DNA of 64,000 bases from CAJCJE01 sp035948315 (lineage in GTDB: Bacteria > Actinomycetota > Actinomycetes > Mycobacteriales > Pseudonocardiaceae): contig DASZJG010000029.1 of NCBI GenBank assembly GCA_035948315.1, forward strand, positions 124,001 through 188,000. The letters are read 5' to 3'. The first letter of the stretch is position 1, and each line of letters begins with the position of its first letter. Below, piece after piece: positions 41,685-51,329 of the stretch. Below the pieces are notes generated by a model. That model saw only the letters and a list, made by a program, of their open reading frames with translations, searched no databases and was not told the DNA's origin. Made by a program: the position numbers and the translations under genes.

Positions 41685-44240
41685 CTAGTCCGCGAGGACG
41701 ACCCTGCCCAGCTCAGCGGGCGAGGCGAGCAGGTCGTGCTTGGGCAGCACGCGCACGGTGTAGCCGAGCGCGCCCGCGTGTGGCAGGCGCAGTTCGGCCG
41801 CGTACTGGCCGTCCTCGGTCGCGGTCATCGACACGGTGACCACGTCGCGCAGCTCGTCGCTGTCGTCGACCCGGCCGAGCACCGCCTGAACGTCCACATC
41901 GGCCGGTTCCAGGCCGGCGAGGTGCACGGTCGCGGTGACCGACACGGTCGAGCCGATGACCGGCGGCACGGCGCCCTGGACGGTCAGCTCGCCGCCGGTG
42001 ACCCGGACGAACGGCCAGGCCGCCGCGGCCTTCGCGCGGTAGGCGGCCAGGTCGCGGGCGCCCGCATAGCTCTCGCCGCGCACCGCCGCGGCCGACGAGC
42101 CGGCCGGCAGGTAGTAGTGCTCGACGTACTCGCGGACCATTCGGGACGCCTGCACCTTCGGCCCGAGCGAGGCGAGGGTGTGCCGGACCATGGCCAGCCA
42201 GCGCACCGGCACGCCGTCGGCGCCGCGGTCGTAGAACAGCGGCGCGACCTGGCTGCCCAGCAGCTCGTAGAGAGCGGTGGCCTCCAGGTCGTCGCGGCGG
42301 TTCGGGTCGGAGACGCCGTCGGCGGTGGGGATGGCCCAGCCGTTGCTGCCGTCGTAGAACTCGTCCCACCAACCGTCCCGAATGGACAGATTGAGGCCGC
42401 CGTTGAGCGCGGACTTCATGCCGGACGTGCCGCACGCCTCCAGCGGGCGGGTCGGGTTGTTCAGCCAGACGTCGCAGCCCCAGTACAGGTAGCGGGCCAT
42501 GGACATGTCGTAGTCGGGCAGGAACACGATGCGGTCGCGCACCTCGGGATCGTCGGCGTAGCGGACGATCTGCTGGATCAGCGCCTTGCCGCCGTCGTCG
42601 GCCGGATGCGACTTGCCGGCCACGACCAGCTGCACCGGCCGTTTGGCGTCGCGCAGCAGGATCTTGAGCCGCTCCGGGTCGCGCAGCATGAGGGTGAGCC
42701 GCTTGTAGGTCGGCACCCGCCGGGCGAAGCCGACGGTGAGCACGTCCGGGTCGAACACGGTGTCCACCCAGCCCAGCTCCAGCGCGGACGCGCCGCGTTG
42801 CAGCCAGGACGCGCGCAGCCTGCGCCGCACCTCGACGACCAGCCTGCGGCGCAGTTCGCAGCGCAGCTCCCAGAGCAGCGAGTCGTTGACCGGCTCGGTG
42901 CCGTCGCCCTGCTCGGACTCGCCGAGCAGGGTGCTGATGTCGCGGGCCGCCCAGGTGGGGCCGTGCACGCCGTTGGTGACCGAGCCGATCGGCACCTCGG
43001 AGGTGTCGAACCCGGGCCAGAGCCTGCCGAACATGGTCCGGGACACCCGGCCGTGCAGGGCGGACACGCCGTTGGCGCGCTGCGCGAGGCGCAACCCCAT
43101 GTGCGCCATGTTGAACATGCCGGGGTTGTCCTCGGCGCCGAGCGCGAGCACCCGCCGCACGGACACGCCGGGCAGCAGGGTCTCGTCGCCGAAGTAGTGC
43201 TGGACCAGGTCGACCGGGAAGCGGTCGATGCCGGCCGGGACCGGGGTGTGCGTTGTGAACACGGTGCCGGCGCGGACCGCGCTCAGCGCCTGGTCGAAGT
43301 CGAGGCCGTCCTCGGTGACGAGTTCGCGGATGCGCTCAAGGCCGAGGAAGCCGGCGTGACCCTCGTTGGTGTGGAACACCTCGGGCTGCGGGTGACCGGC
43401 GATGGTGCAGTACATCCGGATCGCGCGCACACCGCCGACGCCGGCCAGGATCTCCTGCCGGATGCGGTGGTCCTGGTCGCCGCCGTAGAGCCGGTCGGTG
43501 ACGCCGCGCAGGTCCTCGTCGTTCTCCTCGATGTCCGAGTCGAGCAGCAGCAGCGGCACCCGGCCGACCTGCGCCTGCCAGATCCGGGCGCGCAGCGTGC
43601 GACCGCCGGGCATGGCGACCCAGACCAGGATCGGCGTGCCGTTGGACTCGGTGAGCAGTTCGAGCGGGAGGCCGCGCGGGTCGATCACCGGGTAGTGCTC
43701 GACCTGCCAGCCATCCAGTGACAGCGACTGCCGGAAGTAGCCAGAGCGGTACAGCAGACCGACACCGACCAGCGGCAGGCCCAGGTCGGAGGCTGCCTTG
43801 AGGTGGTCGCCCGCGAGCACGCCGAGGCCGCCGGAGTAGTTGGGCAGGGCCTCGGTGACGCCGAACTCCATGGAGAAGTACGCGATCGAGCTGGGCGCCT
43901 TGACCGGATGACCGTTGCGCTGCGCCGCGGTCGTGTCCTCCTGGCGCTGCTGGTACCAGCGCGGCCCGGTCAGGTAGTGCCGCAGGTCGGCGGCGACCGC
44001 CTTGACCTTCGCCAGGAACGCCTCGTCCGCGGCGAGCCGGTCGAGGACGTCGGCGGGCACCTCGGACAGCAGTCGCAGCGGGTCGTTCTCGACCCTGGAC
44101 CACACGGTCGGGTCGACGGCCGCGAACAGCTCCTGGGTCGGCGGATGCCAGGTCCAGCGCAGGTTTGTCGCCAGGGTGCGCAGGTCGGCCAGGGGTTGCG
44201 GCAGACCGGGGCGGACGGTGAAACGACGCAGTGCTCTCAC
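41685..44240 (-). CDS. glgP: Glycogen/alpha-glucan phosphorylase GlgP
   Basis: This 851-residue GT35 phosphorylase releases glucose-1-phosphate from alpha-1,4-glucans. The PLP lysine is in GTSGMKSALNGG. The N-terminal MRALRRFTVRPG and LRWTWHPPTQELF are typical of the actinobacterial (Rv1328) type; the C-terminal extension is a beta-rich domain. I start at GTG 44240, since an ATG at 44252 adds only MVPS and the frame upstream to 44390 lacks family similarity. It is divergent from glgE. Confidence 0.95.
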   Translation of the reverse strand: MRALRRFTVRPGLPQPLADLRTLATNLRWTWHPPTQELFAAVDPTVWSRVENDPLRLLSEVPADVLDRLAADEAFLAKVKAVAADLRHYLTGPRWYQQRQEDTTAAQRNGHPVKAPSSIAYFSMEFGVTEALPNYSGGLGVLAGDHLKAASDLGLPLVGVGLLYRSGYFRQSLSLDGWQVEHYPVIDPRGLPLELLTESNGTPILVWVAMPGGRTLRARIWQAQVGRVPLLLLDSDIEENDEDLRGVTDRLYGGDQDHRIRQEILAGVGGVRAIRMYCTIAGHPQPEVFHTNEGHAGFLGLERIRELVTEDGLDFDQALSAVRAGTVFTTHTPVPAGIDRFPVDLVQHYFGDETLLPGVSVRRVLALGAEDNPGMFNMAHMGLRLAQRANGVSALHGRVSRTMFGRLWPGFDTSEVPIGSVTNGVHGPTWAARDISTLLGESEQGDGTEPVNDSLLWELRCELRRRLVVEVRRRLRASWLQRGASALELGWVDTVFDPDVLTVGFARRVPTYKRLTLMLRDPERLKILLRDAKRPVQLVVAGKSHPADDGGKALIQQIVRYADDPEVRDRIVFLPDYDMSMARYLYWGCDVWLNNPTRPLEACGTSGMKSALNGGLNLSIRDGWWDEFYDGSNGWAIPTADGVSDPNRRDDLEATALYELLGSQVAPLFYDRGADGVPVRWLAMVRHTLASLGPKVQASRMVREYVEHYYLPAGSSAAAVRGESYAGARDLAAYRAKAAAAWPFVRVTGGELTVQGAVPPVIGSTVSVTATVHLAGLEPADVDVQAVLGRVDDSDELRDVVTVSMTATEDGQYAAELRLPHAGALGYTVRVLPKHDLLASPAELGRVVLAD

Positions 44241-44395
44241 GGACGGGACCATACCGGCGAGGCCGGGTGGTTCTGTTCCCCGCCCGGTCAGCCGCTGTTC
44301 ACCATCACCGGGAGTACCACCGTTGACACTGCCGAGTACACGCCGGCGCGCTTGGTCGCCTTGAATCGTTCGACCGGCCATCGTCACCATATGAA

Positions 44396-44405
44396 TAACC
44401 GGTTA
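44396..44405. promoter_or_regulatory. TAACCGGTTA palindrome between glgP and glgE
   Basis: A perfect 10-bp palindrome lies in the 228-nt region between divergent glgP and glgE, close to an AT-rich stretch (CATATGAATAACC). It could be an operator serving both genes. No convincing hexamer pair is visible on either strand. Confidence 0.3.
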
Positions 44406-44468
44406 CCAAGGGATCTCGCCGGGTAGCCCAACGTGGATGCGTCCGATCAAGGAAGGCAGACTGGCGTT

Positions 44469-46439
44469 GTGACTGGGCGATTGGGCATCGACGACGTGAC
44501 GCCGGTGATCGGCGAGGATCGCTACCCGGCCAAGGCCGTCGTCGGCGAGCACCTGCCCATCGAGGCCACCGTGTGGCGCGAGGGACACGACGCGGTTTCC
44601 GCGACCGTCGCCTGGCGCGGGCCGACCGACCGGATGGCGCGCCAGGTCCGCATGGTCGAGAAGGGCAAGGGGCTCGACCGGTTCGCCGCGACGATCGTGC
44701 CGGACGTCGAGGGCGCGTGGACGTTCCGCGTCGAGGCGTGGAGCGATCCGTGGGCGACCTGGCTGCACGCGGTCGAGGTCAAGCTGGAGGTCGGCCAGGG
44801 CGCCGAGGAACTCGCGAACGACCTGGAGATCGGCGCGCGTCTGCTGGACCGGGTCGGGCGCAGGCCGGACCGGCGCGCGGACAAGACGCTGCTCGTGATG
44901 GCCGCCGAATGCCTGCGCAACACCAACCGACCGCTGCCCGAGCGGGTCTCGCTCGCGTTGGGCGAGCGGGTGCGCACGATCATGTTCGAGTTCCCGGTGC
45001 GCGAACTGATCACGCGCAGCAGGCCACACAAGATCTGGGTGGACCGCAAGCGGGCGCTGTTCGGCTCCTGGTACGAGTTCTTCCCGCGCTCGACCGGCGG
45101 CGTCGACGAGACCGGGCGGCCGGTGCACGGCACGTTCGCGACCGCGTCCAGTTCACTGGACCGGGTCGCCGAGATGGGCTTCGACGTGGTGTACCTGCCG
45201 CCGATTCACCCGATCGGCAAGGTCAACCGCAAGGGCCCGAACAACACCCTGGTCGCCGGGCCGGACGACGTCGGCTCGCCGTGGGCGATCGGCTCGGCCG
45301 AGGGCGGGCACGACGCGATCCATCCCCGGCTCGGCACGGTGGCCGACTTCGAGGCGTTCGTGGCACGCGCGGCCGAGCTGAAGCTGGAGGTCGCGCTGGA
45401 CCTGGCGATCCAGTGCGCGCCGGACCATCCGTGGGTGGCCGAGCATCCGGAGTGGTTCACCACCAAACCGGACGGCACGATCGCGTACGCGGAGAATCCG
45501 CCCAAGCGCTACCAGGACATCTACCCGGTCAACTTCGACAACGACGAGACCGGCCTGTACGCCGAACTGCTCCGCATCGTGAACTACTGGATCGCCCGCG
45601 GCGTGAAGATCTTCCGCGTCGACAACCCGCACACCAAACGGCCGGACTTCTGGCACTGGCTGATCTGGAAGGTCAAGACGACCCATCCGGACGTGCTGTT
45701 CCTTGCCGAGGCGTTCACCCGCCCGGCGCGCCTCTACGGCCTCGCCCGGCTCGGCTTCACCCAGTCCTACACCTACTTCACCTGGCGCACGACCAAGGAG
45801 GAGTTGACCGAGTTCGGCGAGGAGATCGTCGAGCACGTGGACCAGAGCAGGCCGAACCTGTTCGTGAACACCCCGGACATCCTGCACGAATCCCTCCAGG
45901 TCGGCGGTCCGGCCGAGTTCGCGCTGCGCGCCGCGCTGGCCGCGACGCTGGCCCCGACCTGGGGCGTGTACTCCGGCTACGAGCTCTACGAGCACGAGCC
46001 GCTCAAGGAGGGCAGCGAGGAGTACCTGCACTCGGAGAAGTACGAGCTGCGCCCGCGCGACTTCGCGGGCGCCCTGCAGGACGGCCGGTCGCTGGAGCCG
46101 TGGCTGGCCCGGCTGAACCAGATCCGCCGCGCCCACCCGGCGCTCCAGCAGCTGCGCACGCTCACCTTCCAGCACTCCGAGAATCCCGGCGTCCTCGCCT
46201 ACTCCAAGGTCGACCCGGCCACCGAGGACACGGTGATCGTGGTGGTCAACCTGAACCCGCACGAGACCTCGGAAACCACGCTGTGGCTGGACATGCCGGC
46301 GCTGGGGATGGACGAGGCCGAGCGGTTCATCGCGCATGACGAGGTGACCGGCGCGACCTGGGACTGGGGCCAGGCCAACTACGTGAAGCTGGAGCCGTGG
46401 CACACGGTCGCGCACATCGTGCACGTCCAGCGCCACTGA
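44469..46439 (+). CDS. glgE: Alpha-1,4-glucan:maltose-1-phosphate maltosyltransferase GlgE
   Basis: This 656-residue GH13_3 enzyme adds maltose from maltose-1-phosphate to glucans. The nucleophile is D385 (IFRVDNPHTKR) and the acid/base E414 (FLAEAFTRP). VYLPPIHPIGKVNRKGPNN and the C-terminal EHEPLKEGSEEYLHSEKYE are family marks. I use GTG 44469 (VTGRLGIDDVTP); an ATG at 44433 would add 12 residues and lies near an AAGGAAGG. TreS and Mak, encoded next, supply its donor. Confidence 0.96.
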   Translation: MTGRLGIDDVTPVIGEDRYPAKAVVGEHLPIEATVWREGHDAVSATVAWRGPTDRMARQVRMVEKGKGLDRFAATIVPDVEGAWTFRVEAWSDPWATWLHAVEVKLEVGQGAEELANDLEIGARLLDRVGRRPDRRADKTLLVMAAECLRNTNRPLPERVSLALGERVRTIMFEFPVRELITRSRPHKIWVDRKRALFGSWYEFFPRSTGGVDETGRPVHGTFATASSSLDRVAEMGFDVVYLPPIHPIGKVNRKGPNNTLVAGPDDVGSPWAIGSAEGGHDAIHPRLGTVADFEAFVARAAELKLEVALDLAIQCAPDHPWVAEHPEWFTTKPDGTIAYAENPPKRYQDIYPVNFDNDETGLYAELLRIVNYWIARGVKIFRVDNPHTKRPDFWHWLIWKVKTTHPDVLFLAEAFTRPARLYGLARLGFTQSYTYFTWRTTKEELTEFGEEIVEHVDQSRPNLFVNTPDILHESLQVGGPAEFALRAALAATLAPTWGVYSGYELYEHEPLKEGSEEYLHSEKYELRPRDFAGALQDGRSLEPWLARLNQIRRAHPALQQLRTLTFQHSENPGVLAYSKVDPATEDTVIVVVNLNPHETSETTLWLDMPALGMDEAERFIAHDEVTGATWDWGQANYVKLEPWHTVAHIVHVQRH

Positions 46440-46601
46440 TCCGGCGTCACTGAGCCGGCACCACCGACTCGGCGAACGTTTCGCGCGGCTCATACGTGGC
46501 AAGCGAAATGAGACACCGCACGAATGCGTGGATCAGGCGGATGATAGGCAATGCAGGCCGCCCGCCCCCCTCCTGTCCCACGTACAACGAGGTACCGCCC
46601 C

Positions 46602-48458
46602 ATGGTCGACTTGATCCCCACCGACACTGCCGACGCAGTTCACCCCGAGCTTCCCGAGCGGAACATGCCCGTCGGCACCCCGTACACCGGCGAGTCGATC
46701 ACGCCGGACGGCCACCTGGTCGAGCCTCAGGCCGAGGACTTCCAGCACGCCCGATCCGTGCCCGCCGAGCCGCAATGGTTCAAGACCGCCGTCTTCTACG
46801 AAGTGCTGGTCCGCGCCTTCAACGATTCCGACGGCAACGGCGTCGGTGACCTGCGCGGCCTGGCGGACAAGCTGGACTACCTGGAATGGCTCGGCGTCGA
46901 CTGCCTCTGGCTGCCGCCCTTCTACGACTCGCCGCTGCGCGACGGCGGCTACGACATCAGCGACTTCCGCGCGGTGCTACCGGAGTTCGGCACGGTCGAC
47001 GACTTCGTGTATCTGTTGGACGCCGCCCACCGGCGCGGCATCCGGATCATCACCGACCTCGTGCTCAACCACACCTCCGACGCGCACCCCTGGTTCCAGC
47101 AGTCCCGCAACGACCCGACCGGGCCCTACGGCGACTTCTACGTCTGGAACGACGACAACAGCGGTTACGCGGACGCGCGGATCATCTTCGTGGACACCGA
47201 ATCCTCGAACTGGACCTACGACCCGCAGCGCGAGCAGTTCTACTGGCACCGCTTCTTCTCCCACCAGCCGGACCTCAACTACGAGAACCCGGCCGTCCAG
47301 GAGGCCATGATCGACGTCCTGCGGTTCTGGCTGGACCTGGGCATCGACGGCTTCCGGCTGGACGCGGTCCCCTACCTGTTCGAGGAGGAGGGGACGAACT
47401 GCGAGAACCTGCCGCGCACGCACGAGTTCCTGCGTCGCTGCCGCAAGGTGGTCGACGACGAGTACCCGGGCCGGGTGCTGCTCGCCGAGGCCAACCAGTG
47501 GCCCGCCGACGTCGTCGAGTACTTCGGCAACCCGGAGACCGGCGGGGACGAATGCCACATGGCCTTCCATTTCCCCCTCATGCCGCGCATCTTCATGGCG
47601 GTCCGGCGCGAGTCGCGCCTCCCGATCTCGGAGATCCTGGCCAACACGCCTGCCATCCCGGACGGCTGCCAGTGGGGCATCTTCCTGCGCAACCACGACG
47701 AGCTGACCCTGGAAATGGTCACCGACGAGGAACGCGACTACATGTATGCGGAGTACGCGAAGGATCCTCGGATGAAGGCCAACATCGGCATCCGCAGACG
47801 CCTCGCCCCGCTCCTGGACAACGACCCCAACCAGCAGGAACTGTTCACCGCGCTGCTGCTCTCGCTGCCGGGATCGCCGGTCCTGTACTACGGTGACGAG
47901 ATCGGCATGGGTGACAACATCTGGCTCGGCGACCGCGACGCCGTGCGTACACCCATGCAGTGGACCCCCGACCGCAACGCCGGTTTCTCGCGCTGCGACC
48001 CGGCCCGGCTCTACCTCCCGACGATCATGGATCCGGTCTACGGCTACCAGTCGGTCAACATCGAGGCCCAGATGAACAACGGCTCCTCGCTGCTGCACTG
48101 GACGCGGCGGATGCTGCGGGTCCGTTCCGAACACCCCGCCTTCGGCGTCGGCGAATTCCACGAACTCGGCTCGTCCAACCCGAGCGTGCTCGCCTATCTG
48201 CGCAGCTGGACGCCGGGCCACGAATACGGCGACGGCGGCGGACTCTCCGCCGACGACGACGTGGTCATCTGCGTGAACAACCTGTCCCGATTCCCGCAGC
48301 CGGTGGAACTGGACCTGAGCGCCTACCGTGGGGCCCGACCGGTCGAGTTGACCGGCGGCGTGCCGTTCCCCCTGGTCGGCGAGCTGCCCTACCTGCTCAC
48401 GCTGCCGGGGCACGGTTTCTACTGGTTCCAGATAACCCAACAGGGAGACAACGGATGA
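46602..48458 (+). CDS. treS: Trehalose synthase / maltose-trehalose isomerase TreS
   Basis: This 618-residue GH13_16 enzyme interconverts trehalose and maltose. The motifs are ITDLVLNHTSDAHPWF, GIDGFRLDAVPYLFEEEGT and ILLAEANQWP-like (VLLAEANQWP), with FLRNHDELTLE. It lacks a fused maltokinase domain; the kinase is encoded next with a 4-nt ATGA overlap. In the GlgE pathway the TreS-Mak complex turns trehalose into maltose-1-phosphate. ATG 46602 follows GAGGT by 8-9 nt. Confidence 0.96.
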   Translation: MVDLIPTDTADAVHPELPERNMPVGTPYTGESITPDGHLVEPQAEDFQHARSVPAEPQWFKTAVFYEVLVRAFNDSDGNGVGDLRGLADKLDYLEWLGVDCLWLPPFYDSPLRDGGYDISDFRAVLPEFGTVDDFVYLLDAAHRRGIRIITDLVLNHTSDAHPWFQQSRNDPTGPYGDFYVWNDDNSGYADARIIFVDTESSNWTYDPQREQFYWHRFFSHQPDLNYENPAVQEAMIDVLRFWLDLGIDGFRLDAVPYLFEEEGTNCENLPRTHEFLRRCRKVVDDEYPGRVLLAEANQWPADVVEYFGNPETGGDECHMAFHFPLMPRIFMAVRRESRLPISEILANTPAIPDGCQWGIFLRNHDELTLEMVTDEERDYMYAEYAKDPRMKANIGIRRRLAPLLDNDPNQQELFTALLLSLPGSPVLYYGDEIGMGDNIWLGDRDAVRTPMQWTPDRNAGFSRCDPARLYLPTIMDPVYGYQSVNIEAQMNNGSSLLHWTRRMLRVRSEHPAFGVGEFHELGSSNPSVLAYLRSWTPGHEYGDGGGLSADDDVVICVNNLSRFPQPVELDLSAYRGARPVELTGGVPFPLVGELPYLLTLPGHGFYWFQITQQGDNG

Positions 48459-49819
48459 CCTCGGCCGGGGCAACCCCGATCCTGGACGCGGTGGCCGGCC
48501 CGTTGGCCGAGTGGCTGCCCACCCAGCGCTGGTTCGCCGGCAAGGGCCGCGCCGTGCACGAGGTGCGGCCCGTGCACGCCGAATGGCTGATCGAGGACGA
48601 CCCCGGCCTCATCCACGCGGTGGTCAGCGTGGCATCCGACGGCGGCGAGGACGCCTACCAACTCCTCCTCGGCCTGCGCACCGACCTGCCCGAGCACCTC
48701 GGCTCCGCGCTGCTCGGGCGGGTCGGCCGACTGTCCTGCTACGACGCCACCCTCGACTTCGCCCTCGGCGCGCGCCTGCTGGAGAAGTTCACCGAGCCGA
48801 GCCACGGCTCCGTCCAGTTCGACCTCGAACCCGACGTCGAACTCGACACCGGGCTCAACGCGCGGCTCGTCAGCGCCGAACAGAGCAACAGTTCGCTGAT
48901 CTTCGGCCAGGAGTACATCCTCAAGCTGTTCCGCAGGCTCACCCCCGGCCCCAACCGCGACGTCGACCTGCACCGCGCGCTGCGCCGGGTCCACAGCGAA
49001 CACATCGCCGAACCGCTCGGCTCGGTCAACGGCATCCTCGCCGAGCAGCCGACCGTCTTCGGCTTCCTCCAGCGGTTCATGCCGGACGCGGCCGAAGGCT
49101 GGGCCATGGCCACCGCCAGCGTGCGCGACCTGATGGCCGAAGCCGATTTACACGCGGAGGAAGTCGGCGGCGACTTCGCGGGCGAGGCACACCGGCTCGG
49201 CAACGCCGTCGCCACCGTGCACGCCGACCTCGGCAACGCCCTCGGCGTCCGAACGGCCAGTGCCGACCTGCTGGCGTCGATCACCGACCGCATGCACCGC
49301 AAACTCGACGCCACCGCGCGCACCGTCCCCGACCTTCGCCCCTTCGTGCCCGCCCTGCGCGCCGCGTTCGAGGCGGCGCGCGCGGAGGAGGTGCCGGTCA
49401 CCATCCAGCACATCCACGGCGACCTGCACCTCGGCCAGACCCTGCGCACGACGGCAACCTGGCTGCTCATCGACTTCGAGGGCGAGCCAGCGGCCTCCCC
49501 CGAGGAACGCGCCCTGCCCGCCCCGCCCCTGCGCGACGTCGCCGGCATGCTCCGCTCGTTCGACTACGCGGCCCACCAACTCCTCCTCGGCCAACCCGCC
49601 GACCGGCAACTCGAATTCCGCGCCACCGAATGGGCCCGCCGCAACCGCGACGCCTTCTGCGCCGGCTACGCCGAAATCGGCCCCGACCCCCGCGAGTCAG
49701 CCGCCCTGCTGCGCGCCTTCGAACTGGAGAAGGCCGTCTACGAGGTCGCCTACGAACACGACAACCGCCCCGACTGGCTGCCCATCCCGTTGGCCGCCAT
49801 CGAAACGTTGGTCGGCTGA
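48455..49819 (+). CDS. mak: Maltokinase Mak (Pep2)
   Basis: This 454-residue kinase phosphorylates maltose to maltose-1-phosphate with ATP. It has the aminoglycoside-phosphotransferase-like HIHGDLHLGQTL loop and the metal-binding IDFEGEP. The N-terminal WLPTQRWFAGKGR is typical of the actinobacterial maltokinase. Coupled to treS by a 4-nt overlap. Its 3' end overlaps the convergent Uma2-like gene by 70 nt. glgB, which usually follows, is displaced about 4 kb downstream here. Confidence 0.96.
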   Translation: MTSAGATPILDAVAGPLAEWLPTQRWFAGKGRAVHEVRPVHAEWLIEDDPGLIHAVVSVASDGGEDAYQLLLGLRTDLPEHLGSALLGRVGRLSCYDATLDFALGARLLEKFTEPSHGSVQFDLEPDVELDTGLNARLVSAEQSNSSLIFGQEYILKLFRRLTPGPNRDVDLHRALRRVHSEHIAEPLGSVNGILAEQPTVFGFLQRFMPDAAEGWAMATASVRDLMAEADLHAEEVGGDFAGEAHRLGNAVATVHADLGNALGVRTASADLLASITDRMHRKLDATARTVPDLRPFVPALRAAFEAARAEEVPVTIQHIHGDLHLGQTLRTTATWLLIDFEGEPAASPEERALPAPPLRDVAGMLRSFDYAAHQLLLGQPADRQLEFRATEWARRNRDAFCAGYAEIGPDPRESAALLRAFELEKAVYEVAYEHDNRPDWLPIPLAAIETLVG

Positions 49820-50289
49820 GCCCTCTCTCTGCGCACGAGTTGCGCCGGCTGGATGCTGACGGGAACAGGCGCTGCTTCGATCCTGTCGATCTCACGGCCA
49901 CTCAGCGTGTCCCTCAGCCGGTACCAGCTGTCGCCGAGAAACTCATAGGCGTTCACCGACGGCTCATCCAGGTCCGCGGTCCAGAAGTAGCGAATCTCAG
50001 CCCGCGCGTACAGATCGAACGCCCTGGTCCGCTCGTCGACCGAATCGTCCGCCGTCCACACCTCGGCGACCAGTACAACCTGATCGGGCGTGAACACCCG
50101 GCCAATCGGCTTCGTGTTCAGGACGGCGATGTCCGGGACGATGACAAGACCGCTCCGCGAGTCGATCTCGACGGCAAGCCTGGTGATCGGATACAGGTCA
50201 TCACGCTCTGCCCATCGGAAGTTGAACTTGAGGACGTCGCACAGCTCGTCGCAGGCGAACTGATGCTCGCCGGAGGGAATCTGTTGCAT
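49750..50289 (-). CDS. Uma2-family endonuclease-like protein, N-terminally short
   Basis: This 179-residue protein belongs to the Uma2 (DUF820) PD-(D/E)XK nuclease-like family. VPDIAVLN, VLVAEVWT and a IRYFWTADL segment match its upstream neighbour. Compared with 50294-50875, it lacks the first 30-40 residues, which in Uma2 hold the first strand and a conserved Glu, and it has an extra basic tail encoded antisense to mak. It starts 4 nt after the neighbour's stop without an obvious ribosome-binding site. Whether it is active or decaying is unclear. Confidence 0.7.
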   Translation of the reverse strand: MQQIPSGEHQFACDELCDVLKFNFRWAERDDLYPITRLAVEIDSRSGLVIVPDIAVLNTKPIGRVFTPDQVVLVAEVWTADDSVDERTRAFDLYARAEIRYFWTADLDEPSVNAYEFLGDSWYRLRDTLSGREIDRIEAAPVPVSIQPAQLVRRERAQPTNVSMAANGMGSQSGRLSCS

Positions 50290-50293
50290 GGTG

Positions 50294-50875
50294 TTAGAAC
50301 AGTTTGTCGGTCAACAGCTCGGCCGGGTCGAACTTGACCGGAACCGGCGCCGCCGTGATCGTCCCGACTGTGCCGGCTCTCAGCGTGGCGGCATGCTTGT
50401 ACCGGCCGGCACGCAGTTCGAAGGCGTCCACCACTGGCCCGTCCTGCTCGACCGTCCAGAAGTAGCGAATGCCTGCCTGTGCATAGGCGTCGAACTTGCG
50501 CACACGCTCGGCATTGGAGTTCCCCGGCGACCAGACTTCAGCAACCAGCTCGAACTCGTCCGGAGTGAACGCGACCGCGGAGGACGATCTATTGATAATG
50601 GCGACATCAGGAATAACCGCGGTTCGGCGGGCGGTGCTGAGCCGGGCGTTGACGGTGACAACCGGACGGAGTCCGCGACGTCCAGAGAGAAGCAATGCCG
50701 ATTTGAACAGCGCGTACAGCTCGGGGACGATGACGTTGTGATCGCCGGAGGCGGCGGGAGACATGTAGATTTTCCCCAGAATCAGCTCGCGTTTCGACCC
50801 GTCCGGCGGAGGGTCCTCATCAAGCCAGTCCTGGACCGTGTATGGCCCCATCGGATTCACCACCTCGGCGCTCAC
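50294..50875 (-). CDS. Uma2-family endonuclease-like protein
   Basis: This 193-residue Uma2 (DUF820) protein has the restriction-endonuclease-like core: KRELILGKIYMSP, then VIPDVAIINR and LVAEVWSPGN, with IRYFWTV near the end. Uma2 genes are abundant in actinobacteria and cyanobacteria; their role is unknown. I chose GTG 50875 because GGGAGG lies 8 nt upstream, not the ATG at 50896. It is a tandem paralogue of the gene downstream. Confidence 0.8.
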   Translation of the reverse strand: MSAEVVNPMGPYTVQDWLDEDPPPDGSKRELILGKIYMSPAASGDHNVIVPELYALFKSALLLSGRRGLRPVVTVNARLSTARRTAVIPDVAIINRSSSAVAFTPDEFELVAEVWSPGNSNAERVRKFDAYAQAGIRYFWTVEQDGPVVDAFELRAGRYKHAATLRAGTVGTITAAPVPVKFDPAELLTDKLF

Positions 50876-51329
50876 CGCGTTCACCTCCCTGTCCAACTGG
50901 CTTCAGTATGACATCTCTAGCAGCGCTCAGCCCACTGTCAACGGGGTTGATCAACAGGTTCACTCGATGTGAGTTTTCGCTGGTCAGGGCGGTTTCTGCG
51001 ACTGAAATCGGGCCTGAGCTGGCCGCTTCCACACCCGGGCCACCGAGCGAGTGCGGGGCGATTGGCCCGGAGGGCGCGCGGATTTCAGAGGGCGCAATCG
51101 GGGCGTCCGGCGCGCTGGCCTGATTGCGCAATTTCGAACGGGCGCTCAGCCGAGCGGGCGGGCGCGAGCTGCGCTGGTGGGCGCCGAGTCGGGGCTGGTC
51201 AGGGCTGGGCCAGCGCAAACCGCGCGGGATCCTAGCCAGATTCGGGAATTGGCGTCGTTTCTCGGATTTCAAGATCAACAGCCAACTGGGCCGAGACAAC
51301 AATTTTCGTGCGGGTGGCGTCATACAGGC
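50876..51329. other. 454-nt divergent region between Uma2 and the GT51 gene
   Basis: No gene is supported; several open frames are Arg-rich and compositionally atypical. The GT51 frame is open from 51051 but its first 90 codons show no protein-like pattern. A small inverted repeat (TCAAC-GGG-GTTGA, around 50939) lies near the Uma2 end. A TTGACA-type promoter was not found. Confidence 0.5.

Noticed and set aside
49750..49819. Antisense overlap of mak and the Uma2 gene as a regulatory antisense RNA
   Set aside because: It is more simply explained by read-through of the Uma2 stop into mak after insertion; no promoter or structure supports a separate RNA.
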